Shown: in pieces, positions 1-16,009 of the stretch
Layout of the letters: each line of letters opens with the position of its first letter
Position numbering within the stretch: position 1 is the stretch's first letter
NCBI GenBank assembly: GCA_036169595.1
Contig: CM069766.1
Location: 3,996,001-4,060,000 of the forward strand
Reading direction: 5' to 3'
DNA: 64,000 nt
Source: Dictyostelium firmibasis
Lineage: Eukaryota > Evosea > Eumycetozoa > Dictyosteliales > Dictyosteliaceae
Translations under genes and position numbers: made by a program
The notes under the pieces: model-generated
What the model was told of the DNA's origin: nothing
The model's database searches: none
What the model saw: the letters and a program-made list of their open reading frames with translations, nothing else

Positions 1-1260
<1,260 letters not shown>

Positions 1261-2055
1261 ATGAGTAAAAAAGGAGAATCAAAAACACCAATTGAACTAA
1301 TAACATTTAAAAGTGAAGATGGACTTGATGAAAATGAAATTTCAATTTTATTGAGAGATGAAGGTGAGAGTAGTGGATTTTATATGAATGGATTTATTTG
1401 GGGTCATTTAGCAGCAAAACATGTACATAGTAAACTAAATAAAAAATTAAAAGTATTTCAACCAAAATGTAGATCAGAAATTAATGAAATGATCAAAGCT
1501 ATCACATCAATAACAGATTTCATAGAGGTTCATTATCATCATGAGGAAGAGATTGCATGGAAATTCTTAATTGAACAACAATCATGTTTATCTGAACCAC
1601 TAATTACACAAGTTAAAATTCAACATTCTGAATGGACAGAAATTAATAAAGAGATGAAACAACTCATTAAATCGTTGTCTGATAATCAAGATATTAAAGA
1701 CACCCAATCGAATGGTTGGTTAGAATCCATTACAAAAATTAAAGAAATCCTTCAAAAACAAACTACAATTGTATATAAAAGTTTTTATGATGAAGAGCGT
1801 ATTATCATACCTGTTGTCATTAGTTCAATTCCAAAGAGTAAACAAAATAAATTATCAGAGAAAATGAATGAAACTATGAAAAATGCACCAACCTCTAAAT
1901 TCGTATTAGGTGCCATTTTAGATGTTTGTAAAACCAATAAAGATTTGGATGAAAATGTTAAAAAGGCAATTCCCTGGGCTGTTAGAAAAGTAATTTTCCC
2001 ATTGGCTCTTGAAAAAAATTATAATTGGTTTGCTGAATTTGTTGAAGTTAAATAA
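1261..2055 (+). CDS. Hemerythrin/HHE cation-binding domain-like protein
   Basis: Single-exon gene of 264 residues, starting at an ATG preceded by an A-rich stretch as is usual here. The pattern fits a hemerythrin-like (HHE) four-helix bundle, which binds a di-iron centre. Candidate ligands are His49 in FIWGHLAAKHVH, the cluster HYHHEEE at residues 91-97, His122 in IQHSEW, and the acidic YDEER at about 176-180. The last helix lacks the usual histidine in the HxxxE pair and offers acidic residues instead, so metal stoichiometry is uncertain. The C-terminal 80 residues (KAIPWAVRKVIFPLAL) are helical and unassigned. Oxygen or iron sensing is possible, but the function is not known from the sequence. 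Confidence 0.75.
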   Translation: MSKKGESKTPIELITFKSEDGLDENEISILLRDEGESSGFYMNGFIWGHLAAKHVHSKLNKKLKVFQPKCRSEINEMIKAITSITDFIEVHYHHEEEIAWKFLIEQQSCLSEPLITQVKIQHSEWTEINKEMKQLIKSLSDNQDIKDTQSNGWLESITKIKEILQKQTTIVYKSFYDEERIIIPVVISSIPKSKQNKLSEKMNETMKNAPTSKFVLGAILDVCKTNKDLDENVKKAIPWAVRKVIFPLALEKNYNWFAEFVEVK

Positions 2056-2901
2056 ATTTTATTTTCATTATTATTATTATTATTATAATTTTTTTATTAT
2101 TATTATTTTTTTTTTTTTTTTTTTTTTTAATTATTAAAAAAAAATTACTATAAAATAAAAACAAAAAAAAAAAAAATTATATTATCAAAAATGTTTTTTT
2201 TAAAATATGATATCCCTTTGTGTTTTTATTCTTAAAAAGTGATCTTTCATTTGAGAAATTATATACTGGTAATGGCTTTGAATTTATTAATATCAAATCA
2301 AAAAACCATTTTTTTTTTTTTTTATTATTTTTTGTTTAATAGACATTAATTAAAACAAAAAAAAAAAAAAAAAAATATCTTTTCTCATGTACGAAAAAAA
2401 AAAAAAAAAAAAACAAGATTTTTTAAACAAATAAACAGGATTAGGAAACCCAGGAATGAAATTTTTTGATGAGTGAAAAAAAAAAAAAAAATAAAAAAAA
2501 AAAATAAAAAAATAAAAATTAAACAGATTTCATACAACAAAAAAAAAAAAAAAAAAAAAATTTAAAATCAATGACTAAATTTTTGTTAAAAAGAAGTAAA
2601 TTAAACATATAAATAAAATCAATAGATAAAATAATTAAATAATAAAGCTTAAAAAATAAATTAAAAAATAATAAATTAATTAATAAAAAAAATAAAAATT
2701 TAAAAAATTATAAAAAAAAAAAAATAATTGAATTAATAAAAAAGTAAAAAAAAACAAGAAAATAAATAAATAAATAAATAAATAAATTAATAAATAAATA
2801 AATAAACATTATATCAATTATAAAATTATAAAATAAATTTAATTATTATAAAATAAAAATAATAACATTATAAATTGAAAAATAAATTAATAAATAAAAA
2901 A
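2056..2901. other. Intergenic, A/T-only simple sequence
   Basis: This is the 3' flank of the hemerythrin-like gene and the 5' flank of the membrane-protein gene. It contains AAAT/AATA tetranucleotide runs at about 2760-2810 and poly-A/T tracts. No open frame with normal codon use is seen. Confidence 0.65.
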
Positions 2902-3345
2902 ATGAAAATTTATAAAAAATTGTTATTTTTTATTTTAATGATAACGATATCATTTATAAATATAGTAAAATCTAAAGAATTTGATGAGAATAGTAATTCA
3001 ACAACACCATCACCATCATTATCATCATCACCATCAGTGAACCCAAAAAAAGAAGATGAAGAAGAAATAAAAGAAATCATTTCAGGTTCATTAATACCAC
3101 CAACAGATCATCATAGTGAATTAAGAAGGAAAAAAGTTATAGCATCAACAATTACTTTATTTGCATTTTTAATGTTGGTACTTATAGTTAGTTTGGTGGT
3201 TCGTCATGTTTTAAAGAAAAAGAAAAGAACAAAAAATAATTTTATAATATTAGATGATCAAAGTTTAAATGATTGTAACATTGAATTAAATGTATCATCT
3301 GAATATTTTTGTGATGAAAATAAACTATTAAATTCTCATGAATAA
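2902..3345 (+). CDS. Small type I membrane protein, Ser/Pro-rich ectodomain
   Basis: 147 codons from the ATG at 2902; an in-frame TTG at 2875 is not a credible start. The first 25 residues form a signal peptide (basic MKIYKK, then a hydrophobic core [12 protein letters not shown]). A short S/T/P-rich extracellular stretch follows, then an acidic patch ([10 protein letters not shown]). One transmembrane helix comes next ([20 protein letters not shown]), then a basic stop-transfer KKKKRTK and a roughly 40-residue cytoplasmic tail. I do not recognise a family. The order signal, S/P stalk, membrane helix and tail suggests a cell-surface protein. Single exon. Confidence 0.75.
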   Translation: MKIYKKLLFFILMITISFINIVKSKEFDENSNSTTPSPSLSSSPSVNPKKEDEEEIKEIISGSLIPPTDHHSELRRKKVIASTITLFAFLMLVLIVSLVVRHVLKKKKRTKNNFIILDDQSLNDCNIELNVSSEYFCDENKLLNSHE

Positions 3346-3597
3346 TTTTAAAAAATAAAAAAAGTAATTTCAATTGTTTTCAATCCTTTTTGTTTAAGGA
3401 CATTTAAAAAAATAAAAAAAAACTTAAAAAAAAAACTAAAAAAAAAAATAAAAATTTTTTTTATAATGTATATTTGTTTTTATTATTTAATAAATGGGTT
3501 TTATTCAAAAAATTCTTTTATAAGAAATTTTTGAAATTTGAAAAATAGATATCATTATTTGTTTGTATTTAAAAAAATAATATTATAAAAAGATAAA

Positions 3598-3631
<34 letters not shown>

Positions 3632-3818
3632 GTGAAATAGATAGAAAAAATTATAATAAAAAATAAAAAAATAATAAAAAAAAGAAGGGAAATTCAAATT
3701 CAAACTTTTTTCTCACATGTTTTGATATAGATTTTACACTTTTATTGAAAAATATAAAAGAGTGAAAAAAATTATTTTTTATTTTATTTTTTATATTTTT
3801 TTTTTTTTTTAATAATTG
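3346..3818. other. Intergenic, A/T-rich, short ATT run
   Basis: This is the 3' flank of the membrane-protein gene. It contains a short (ATT)n run at about 3600-3630 and poly-A tracts. Nothing else is recognised. Confidence 0.6.
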
Positions 3819-5410
3819 GAAACATTTGTGGATAGGTTCTTTTATTGAGAACCAAGTGAAATATGTTTTTCAATATCAGAATAGAATACTTCAAAAATAT
3901 TTCTTGAGTTTTTTTAAACCATCTGAATTTAATTGTACATTATCCATTTTCAATAAATAAAATTTCATCTTCTAAAGAATGATTCTTCATTTGTAAATCT
4001 TAAATGTCTTTTTGAAAAGTTTGTTTTTCATTTTTAAAACTTCTTTTCTTCTTGTAAAACTTGTTTTCCATCTCTCAAAACTTGTTTTTCACCTCTCCAA
4101 ACTTTTATTTCATCTTTTAAAGCTTGTTTTCCATCTCTTAAAACTTGTATTTCACCTCTCCAAACTTTGGTATGTCCAGTTTTCTTTTTAGTGTCTTATT
4201 ATCCTGTTAAGTGGTTGTATTAGATGGAAATATACCAATGATCATAGCAGGTAATAAGACAACCTTTTTTTTTAGTTGATTAAAGAGAAATAAAAAAATT
4301 TTATAATCAATACTTTTTAAAAAATTCTCGTGAAAAAATTAAAAAAAAAAAATTACTAAAATTTGGCCGGGTACCAAAAAAAAACCAAAAAAGAATAAAA
4401 AAAAAAGAATAAAAAAAAAGAATTAATTTAAATCAATAATTATATGTCTTTATCAATTTCTATATTTAAATTTTGATTCATTATTATTTGAATATAGTGC
4501 CAATTACCTACTACTTAGGCTATTAGTTTAACAGATCGATTTTTAGTTTTATTTAATTTGTGATTGTATTTATGTTATCTCTTTCCTTTGAATCAACTCT
4601 CAATCTTCAATAAATAGTTTCTGATATTTGGTGATAATCTTAAAAGTTGTTATTGGATTTTGTTGTGTTAATTTCAATGACCAATCATTTCCTTTTTTAT
4701 TTTTTTATTTCATTTTATTTTTTTTATTTTTTTTTTTTTTTTTAGTTTATTTAAATAAAAGCCTAAAAAAAAAAAAATTATTTTATCAACCACTTGTAAA
4801 CTTTTTCTTTTCTCATATATTTATAACCTGGTACACATTTCCCAAAAATTCAACAACGATTTTTTTTTTTTTTTTTATTAATGTTTTATTTTTTACATAT
4901 TTTTTGAAATTGATCTACGAATAAATTCCTTTTATTTAAAATAATGGTCTACAAATCATTTCATATTGGCTGGCGATGGTAAATATATTTATAAACTATT
5001 CATTTGAGGGTGAATCAAATTAGACATTTGCATGCAACAATTTTTATATTTTTTTAAAAAACTAAAAAATAAAATAAATTATAAATGATATAATAAACTA
5101 TAAATAATAAAATAAAATAAAATACAATATAAAATAAATTAAAAAAAAAAAAAAAAAAGAAAAAAAAATTATTTAAAAAAAAATAAAATAAATTAAAATA
5201 AAAAAAATTATAAATGATCAAATTGTAGTACTAGGGATAAATGTTTCTGAAATATTTGAAAAACTTTTATAATATGAAGATACTCTATCAATTAAATCAA
5301 CTTGAAATTGACTATCAAATACTGGCAATAAACAATGGAGTATTAGATAAAAAGAAATTAGATCTATCAATAACTTAATTATTCTCTCTTAAAACGTGTT
5401 GATGTTGATA
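3819..5410 (-). pseudogene. Decayed host-type protein-coding gene, family unknown
   Basis: Read on the minus strand, this region keeps several stretches of normal Dictyostelium codon use, in order and separated by stops and frame changes. About 5222-5335 gives LPVFDSQFQVDLIDRVSSYY and more. About 4940-4990 gives IFTIASQYEMICRPLF. About 4600-4690 gives DWSLKLTQQNPITTFKIITK and more. About 4205-4262 gives LLPAMIIGIFPSNTTT. Positions 4039-4168 hold a heptad-repeat segment, and about 3880-3960 gives MDNVQLNSDGLKKLKKYF. The base composition is richer in G/C than true intergenic DNA here. I infer one old gene with a coiled coil. The parent family is not recognised, and several independent relics cannot be excluded. 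Confidence 0.5.
4039..4168 (-). repeat. Six tandem 21-bp units coding a heptad repeat
   Basis: On the minus strand the units read VWRGEIQ, VLRDGKQ, ALKDEIK, VWRGEKQ, VLRDGKQ, VLQEEKK. Hydrophobic residues sit at positions 1-2 of every seven, a coiled-coil-like register. The fourth and fifth units nearly copy the first and second, so there is also a 63-bp higher-order duplication. It lies inside the decayed gene. Confidence 0.75.
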
Positions 5411-5451
5411 TTGAAAAAAAAAAAACCAAAATTTGATCATTTATAATTTTT

Positions 5452-5820
<369 letters not shown>

Positions 5821-5895
5821 ATGATTATTGGCAATGGTAATATTATGGAAAACAATCATCAACAGAATATGAATCAACAGCAACATCAAACATAA
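5821..5895 (+). pseudogene. Possible relic of a Q/N-rich protein C-terminus
   Basis: Directly after the AAT array there is an open stretch of 24 codons, MIIGNGNIMENNHQQNMNQQ followed by QHQT and a stop. Its composition is typical of the ends of polyasparagine proteins in this genome. The AAT array is not in the same frame. It may be the tail of a lost Asn-rich gene, or chance. Confidence 0.3.
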
Positions 5896-6129
5896 TGGTT
5901 TAATAAAAATATTGTGGATAATTTGTAAATTACTTTATTTCATTATAAATTTTATTTTATTAATCTTTAAAAACAAAAAATTAATGATAAATCAAATGAT
6001 TGATCTTGGGGTTGGAAAAGAAAAAAAAATAAAAAAAAAATAATAAAAAAATAAAAAATAAAAAAAAAAATTAAAAATATTTTTTATCATATTATTAATT
6101 TAGTACTAAAATCCATTTATTATTATAAT

Positions 6130-6165
<36 letters not shown>

Positions 6166-6693
6166 AAAATGGTGGTGAAATTTGGGATTAAAAAAAAAAA
6201 ATAAAATAATGAAATTTTATTTTTTGTTGGGATATATTTACTAATTAATACTAATTACTTTAAAAATATGGGTGTTATTTTTATTACAATAAAAATTAAA
6301 AATAGATAAAAAAAATAAATGAAAAAAATAGAAAAATTAAATAAAATAAAATAAAAAAAAAATAAAAAAAAAATAAAAATTAATATAACTGATAAAAAAA
6401 ATATCGTTAAACCAAAATCATTTTCAAATAAATTTTTCAAAAAAAAAAAAAATAAAAAAATTCAAAAAAAATTCAAAAAAAATTCAAAAAAAAAAAAAAG
6501 AAAAAAAAAAAAAAGAAAATTTTTTTTATTCTTTATCATTCACCCACAGAATATTTATTTTTAATATTATTTTTATTTATTAATATCTCAAAAATATAAA
6601 ACCTTTGATATTAAAAAAAAAAAAAAAAAAAAAAATTTCATTCAATTAAAAAAACATATATATATATATATAAATAACAACAATAAAAATACA
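5896..6693. other. Intergenic, poly-A/T tracts
   Basis: This region holds poly-A runs, a (AT)n run at about 6655-6672 and the upstream region of the next gene. No gene is seen. Confidence 0.6.
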
Positions 6694-7728
6694 ATGTACT
6701 CACCAGAAGATTTAGAATTTAGAGAACAACAACGTTTAAGTAAAGCATTACAAGGCAAATTAGGTCAAGCAAATTCAAGAAAATCATGGGCACCAGTTGT
6801 TACTGGTAAACCACAACAACACGTCTCACCAGTAAACAGTTCATTTGCATCGATTTCAATCTCCGACAAACCACAAGAATCATCATCAGGTGTTGATTCC
6901 ACTTCAATCTACCCAGGTGCAATCGTTGAAGACAAAGTTAAATCACAAGAAGCTCATCGTTTGAAAAAGATGGGTCTTTCAACTGAAGAGGATGAATCAA
7001 CCTCCCATATTCCAGCATACAATTCATTGAACTCCTCCTCCTCCTCTACCATCTCAAAGAGTAATAGTAATCAAAACCTTGCAAAAGAAACCAGTAGCAA
7101 CAACCTCCTACAATACCAATCACCAGTTAGAGTTACTAATTCAACCTCATCGGAGAATTTAGTCGATAGTGCCTCCATCATGAATAATGTAGACTCCCAT
7201 ACCTCCGAGGAAAAGATGAAACAAGAAGCAAAAAGATTAGAAAGATGGGGTTTAAAAATCAATACACCATCTACCACCTCACCAACTACTACCTCACCAC
7301 CAGCTTCTAGTACCACACCAGTTGCACCAGTAACTCCAACCGAACATTCTGTACCACAATCTCCATTCTCAACTGGTGCCGCCATCTCTGTCAATCAAAG
7401 CCATAGCAACCTTTCAATCGCTACAACTCAACAATTCCTTGATCGTATCGTTCTCTCTGCTAAATCCGTTAAACAAATCATTCAAAAGAAAACAACCAAT
7501 CGTGATATTGTCATCTCTATCCTCATGGATTTAGTAAAAGAATCTGCAAACTTTGGTATGACTCTTTCATCAACCACCTCAATGTCTTTTGATATCTCTC
7601 AAAATGCTGGTAAACTCGCTGGTGCTGTCAATGAATTGGTCAAAGATACCACTCATGAAAATACTAAAATCTTTGATGAAATTCAAGTACTTTTAGGTTT
7701 ATTATATTTGGCTGTTGTTGCTAATTAA
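6694..7728 (+). CDS. Uncharacterised 344-residue protein with a repeated QEAxRLxxxGL motif
   Basis: Single exon, ATG to TAA, with clean coding bias. I do not recognise the family. Two copies of a short helical motif stand out: SQEAHRLKKMGL at residues 84-95 and KQEAKRLERWGL at 176-187. A looser relative, EQQRLSKALQGKL, lies near the N-terminus. Between them are S/T/P-rich disordered linkers. The last ~100 residues (from FLDRIVLSAKSVKQII) look like a compact amphipathic helical domain: Ile/Leu/Val in helical spacing, few Gly or Pro. The protein has no signal peptide or membrane segment, so it is probably cytosolic. The layout of short repeated peptide motifs in a disordered N-terminal region plus a helical C-terminal module suggests a scaffold or adaptor (inference). 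Confidence 0.8.
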   Translation: MYSPEDLEFREQQRLSKALQGKLGQANSRKSWAPVVTGKPQQHVSPVNSSFASISISDKPQESSSGVDSTSIYPGAIVEDKVKSQEAHRLKKMGLSTEEDESTSHIPAYNSLNSSSSSTISKSNSNQNLAKETSSNNLLQYQSPVRVTNSTSSENLVDSASIMNNVDSHTSEEKMKQEAKRLERWGLKINTPSTTSPTTTSPPASSTTPVAPVTPTEHSVPQSPFSTGAAISVNQSHSNLSIATTQQFLDRIVLSAKSVKQIIQKKTTNRDIVISILMDLVKESANFGMTLSSTTSMSFDISQNAGKLAGAVNELVKDTTHENTKIFDEIQVLLGLLYLAVVAN

Positions 7729-8088
7729 AAAAAAAAAAAAAAAAAAAAAAAATTAAAAAAAAAATAAAAGCCATTAAAATTGTAAATTAATAAATAAATT
7801 TTTTTTTTTTTTTTTTAATAACTCGAAAATTGAACAACTGTTTACTAATTCATCTCCATACAGAAATAAATAATAATTACTTGTTTAGAATTTATAGTGA
7901 ATAAAGAAAAAAAATAATAAAAATAAAATATTATCTCTAACATTATCTATTTCAATAATTTCTTTGAATAATTTTTTCTAAAGAAAATAATAAATAAAAA
8001 AACAATATTTAAAATTGAGAAAATTAATTAATTAATTTAAACCATATTCGGTTATTTATTATTAAAATAAATTTCTCAAAAAAAAACG

Positions 8089-8124
<36 letters not shown>

Positions 8125-8182
8125 TTAGCACATCAACAACAAAGTTATCGTTTTTTTATTTTTAAACAATAAAAAGAAAACA
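7729..8182. other. Intergenic, A/T-rich
   Basis: This is the 3' flank of the unknown gene and the promoter region of the dihydrouridine synthase. Poly-T tract at about 8092-8123. No gene is seen. Confidence 0.6.
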
Positions 8183-9462
8183 ATGGAACAAGACTGGATT
8201 GAATCATATAAAAAAAGCAAAAATGGTGTTGTTATGGATTATTATAATAAAAAGATAATGGCACCAATGGTTAGAGTTGGTACATACCCAATGAGACTTT
8301 TAGCATACAATTATGGTTGTGATATTGCTTATAGCGAGGAATTAATCGATTTAAAACTTATGAAATCAACTAGACATGTAAATGGTATTGTATATATATT
8401 ATTATATAAAATATAAAAATGAATTTAATATATATATATTAACTGAAATTTCAAATAGAGAAATTAAAAACAATTGATTTTATAGCTAAAGATAAAACAT
8501 TATGTTATAGAACATCAGAAAAAGATGTTAATAATGTATTACAATTAGGTACAGCATCATCAATAACAGCATTAGAGGCAGCAAAAGTAGTTTGTAATGA
8601 TGTTTGTGCAATTGATATCAATATGGGTTGTCCAAAATTCTTTTCAGTTCAAGGTGGAATGGGATCGGCATTATTATCGAAACCTGATACAATCAAAGAT
8701 ATATTAACAACATTGAAAAGGAATTTAACAATACCAATAACTTGTAAAATTAGATTATTATCAACTGATCAAGAAACCATCGATCTTTTACGTATCATTG
8801 AATCAACAGGTGTTAGTGCAATCGGTGTTCATTGTCGTATGATACCAGAGAGACCAAGAGATCCTGCTCATTGGGATAGATTAGAGAACATATTAAATAA
8901 TGCTTCATTCAGTGTACCAATCATTGCAAATGGTGATATTTTTGAGAATTCTGATATCGAGAAAATTAGAAAACAAACTCGTGTAGACTCTATAATGATT
9001 GCACGTGGTGCAGTTAAAAATGTTTCAATCTTTAGTAAACCTTCACCTGTCGATTTAAAACAAATCATTCAAGAATATTTGGAAATAGCTTATCAAACTA
9101 ATAACAGTCCAGTTAATACCAAATATGTTATAAATAGTATGTTAAATGAAAATAATATCACTACCAACAAAGAAGCAAAAGCAATGGCCTCAGCTCGTGA
9201 TTATGATACTATTACTAAAATTTGGGATACAAATGATAAATATAAACAATTTTTGTTGGATAATAATATTGACATTAATAATATTGAAGATGGTGCTAAT
9301 AAAACTAAAACAAAAAATAAAAACAATACAAGTGGTAAAAAAACAAAACTTGAAGAAACTAATAATGAAAATGATATTAAAAAACAAAAAATAGAAGAGG
9401 AAAATAATAATAGTAATAATAATAATATTAATAATAATAATATAATTAATAAAGAAGAATAA
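8183..9462 (+). CDS. dus2: tRNA-dihydrouridine synthase 2
   Basis: Two exons, 8183-8384 and 8459-9462, give 401 residues; the intron is GT...AG and restores frame. The enzyme reduces uridine to dihydrouridine in the D-loop of cytoplasmic tRNAs using FMN and NADPH. The FMN-binding start of the barrel reads KIMAPMVRVGTYPMRLLA. The family active-site motif is INMGCPKFFSVQGGMG, with the catalytic cysteine at about residue 125. Later barrel motifs VSAIGVHCR and PIIANGDIF are present. YSEELID after the first strand points to the Dus2 branch. Animal Dus2 ends in a double-stranded-RNA-binding domain. Here the tail is a K/N-rich low-complexity segment instead, so tRNA binding may rely on the basic tail. 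It is convergent with Arp3. Confidence 0.92.
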
Positions 9463-9777
9463 AATAAATATTGTAATTTTTAAAATTAAAATCTTTTTTA
9501 TCTCTTTTTTTGCGAAAAAAAAAAACCTTATCTCATTTTAATTATTTAAGATAATACTATAAAGAAAAATAAATTATTGTGAATAAATATTCATTTATTT
9601 GTTACAGTTTTTTGGTTTATATATTATTATTTTTAATTTTTTTTTTTTTTTTTTCTAAGAGATTTTTTTTAATTTTTTTTTTTTTTTTTTTTTTTGATTT
9701 AATAAATAAACTAATAATGAAGTTAGAGTATTATATTGATCAATCGGAAAATATTATTGATTTTATACAAAACCTCT
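9463..9777. other. Convergent 3' region
   Basis: This lies between the stop codons of dus2 (+) and Arp3 (-). It is A/T homopolymer, presumably holding both polyadenylation regions. No gene is seen. Confidence 0.6.
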
Positions 9778-11504
9778 TTAATTGATACCACCAATGACAG
9801 TGTTAAATCTGCAAATAGATGGACCGATTTCATCGTATTGAGCTTTGGTGTGACAGACATTGTAAAATTCTGGGGTAGAGGCTAACATAGAACCACCAAA
9901 CCATACGGCATAACGTTGCATATTGTGAGAGATAACATTGACAGCCAATGGAACAGCTTTAATTTTACCACCAGATAATTCTTCGGAACGTTTGATACGA
10001 TAATCGACGGAACGTTTGACATCACGTTGAAGACGTTTACCGAAATCTTTGAACATGGTTGAACCACCGGATAAGACGATGTTCTTGTAGAGACCACGAC
10101 GACAATCGATTGGACATGATTGAATGGTATCATCGACAACCTTTGGTAATGGAGTGAGATAATCGGAGGAGGCAATCTCTGGATTGAAGAATAATTCTGG
10201 ACCTAAGAAACGTTCATAACCAACATCATAGGTGAATGGTTTCTTGGTGACAGAGTCTTGAGCGTTAATGGTCTTAATCCACTTGTCTGGCTCACTATCG
10301 TATTTACCAAACTCTTTGACAATATCTGGACAAACATAACTGTATTGTTCCTTGACACGTTTGGCAATTTCTAATGATTCAGCTGGTGGGATGTTTGGTT
10401 CACGTTCTCTCATGATTTGTTGAACGTATGATGAAATATCTCTACCGGCAATTGGAATGTGTTTAATTGAACTACCAATAACATAACCTTCAGAGATTGG
10501 AATAACGTGAGTTACACCATCACCACTATCAATAACTGTACCAGTTAATGTCTTTTCTGCATTCTTACTGGTCCATGAGGCTGCAAGAGCTAATACTGCT
10601 TGTACGGCAATATATAAACCTGGTACATTAAATGTCTCAAACATAATCTCTGCTGTAAATTCACGATTTTCTGGTGCATTAAGAGGTGGTTCAGTCTATT
10701 AATTTTCAAAAAGAAAAAAAAAAAAAAGGAATTAGAGATTTGTGTTATTTAATATATGAGTGATAAGGTAATTATAATTTGATATTATTTTTGTTTGGCG
10801 TCTTCATATTATTATAGTCTTTTTGAATTTGTTATTGTTGTGTTGTTATATTATTATTATTATTATTTTAATATTTTATTGAACATACCAATAAGAAATA
10901 ATGATCTTCTGGTTCACAACGTAAATATTTAAATACGCAATGTTCCCAATATTGTTCCATATGAGTCCAATTTTCAATTTGACCATGTTTGACTGGATTG
11001 GTCATATCATAGGTTTTAGAGTTGGCAATGGCTTCATCACCAATAAAGAAATCTAAATCTTCAACACCCTTCTTTTGTGAGGCTGCTGTTTGTTTACCTT
11101 TTGATGATTGAGTTGCAATTGTGGTTGGAATAATGAAACTTGGGTCATTGTTACCTGCGTAACCCATTTTAGTGTAACTATTTAAATTTAATTCATTTAT
11201 ATAAGGTTAATATTAATTATAACGAATAAAAAAAATAAAAAGAAAAATAGAAAGAGAGAAGAGAGAAAAAAAAAAAAAAAAAAAAAAAAAATAGAGAGAA
11301 AAAAAAAAGATTTTTTTAAAAAATTTTGATTTTTTTTTTTTTTTGCTCTTCACTGTTGCATATTATCTCTTTAATTTTTAAAAAAAATAGAGATAAAATA
11401 TTATTGTTTTATAGTGAAAATTAATTATTTTATTTGTGTATTTAGTTTACTCACCCTGTACCATTATCGATAACGACTGCTGGTAAACCTGATGCTGGAT
11501 TCAT
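9778..11504 (-). CDS. arpC: Actin-related protein 3 (Arp2/3 complex)
   Basis: Three exons on the minus strand: 11504-11455, 11177-10889 and 10695-9778. The phases close to give 418 residues, the usual Arp3 length. Arp3 and Arp2 form the nucleating pair of the Arp2/3 complex, which branches actin filaments at the cortex. Actin-fold motifs are clear: phosphate loop [17 protein letters not shown], second loop [19 protein letters not shown], adenosine region [16 protein letters not shown] and [12 protein letters not shown]. The Arp3-specific insert is also present ([17 protein letters not shown]). The first intron splits the GTG of the first phosphate loop. It is probably constitutively expressed. 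The upstream region is shared divergently with Hbs1. Confidence 0.97.
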
Positions 11505-12387
11505 TTTGTGTTTGTTTTGAAAAAAAAAAAGATTTTTTTTTTTTTTTATTTATTTATTTATATAATATACAACAGTGAGCGTTTTTAATTAAAATTGATC
11601 TTTTTTTTCTTTTCAAACAAAAGTAAATAATATTGTATTATTACTGATCGATTGAGTTACTATGAGAAAAAAAGGTATATACAAAAAATTTTTAATCAAA
11701 AAAAAAAAAAAATAAATAATAATAAAAAAAAAAAAAAAAAAAATTTTCAAATATCAAAATTTTTTTTTTTTGAAATTGTGCACAAAAAATGGGTTTTTTT
11801 TTAAAAAAAAAAATTAATATATACAAAAAAAAAAAAAAATTTATTTGAAATTGAGGCCAAAATTGTTCGCGTGAATGAGTTTTTTTTTTTTTAAAGCCAA
11901 AAACAACTAAGTATTTTTTGGACAAAGGAAAAAAATTAGTAACAAAAAAAAAAAAAAAAAAAAATTAAAAAAACAATTAAAAAAACTAAATAAAAAAATA
12001 AATAGTTAAATAAAAAGTTATTTTTTTTTTATTCATTTATTATTACAATAAATATTTTTATGTTCATAAAAAAAAATAAAAAAAATTTCAAAATATCTAT
12101 GCCCACAAAAAAAAAAAAAACCCATTTTCTTTTTTTTTTTTTATAGAGCGAAACTGAAGTTTATTATTAAAATTGAAATCATATGATAATTAATTTGGCC
12201 TTTATTTTTATTTTCTAATTTATTTATATATAAAATGAGCATTGTTTGAATTTTTTTTTTTTCCTCTTTTTTTTATTTTTTTTTTTATTTTTTTTTTTAT
12301 GAAAAAAATTGGTAAAAATGGAGTAAAATAAAGTTCGTTTTTACCTAATTAAGTAGGTGTGAGTTTCTATCTGATTTAATTTTTTTT

Positions 12388-12418
<31 letters not shown>

Positions 12419-12857
12419 TAAAGAAATAAAAAATAAAAACATGGATTAAAACATTTTATTTAATATTTTTATTTTTTATTTACTTTTAATAGTTTTTTTT
12501 TCAAGAAAAAAATATACAACAAATAAAAAGTAAATATATTTGTTTAAGGAATAAATTTAAAAGATATTCGGACATTAATATTAACATTCATAGGATTTCA
12601 CATAGAAGTTCATTGAATGTAGTGAGAATTCACAAAAAAGCGAAATTTTTTTTTTTAAATTTTTTTTTTTTTTTAAATTTTATTATTATTTTTATTTTTT
12701 TTTTATTTTTTATTTTTTTTTTTTTTTTTAAATAATACATTGAGTGTGGTGAATTGTTTCGTTATTTTATGTGTTTTACCATTTTAATATTAAATTATTT
12801 TAAAATAACCTTTATATAACATATTGGATACAACGAATAGATAAAAAATAAAATAAA
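11505..12857. other. Divergent promoter region of Arp3 and Hbs1
   Basis: About 1.35 kb of homopolymer-rich A/T sequence lies between two start codons. Islands of normal composition occur at about 12540-12620 and 11600-11660. I can assign no specific binding site. No gene is seen. Confidence 0.6.
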
Positions 12858-15860
<3,003 letters not shown>

Positions 15861-16009
15861 ATTATATTAAATAAATAAAAGAAATAATGATAATTAATGA
15901 ATAATTAAAATAACAAATAATATTATAAAAAAAAATGAATAATATTGATATTTGTTTATTTATTTATAGTGCGAATTTATTTATTTATTTATTGGCTATT
16001 AAAATCTTT

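Noticed and set aside
9579-9785. 68-codon frame ending beside the Arp3 stop
   Set aside because: Mostly Phe/Ile/Leu from poly-T; the end is antisense to the Arp3 3' end.
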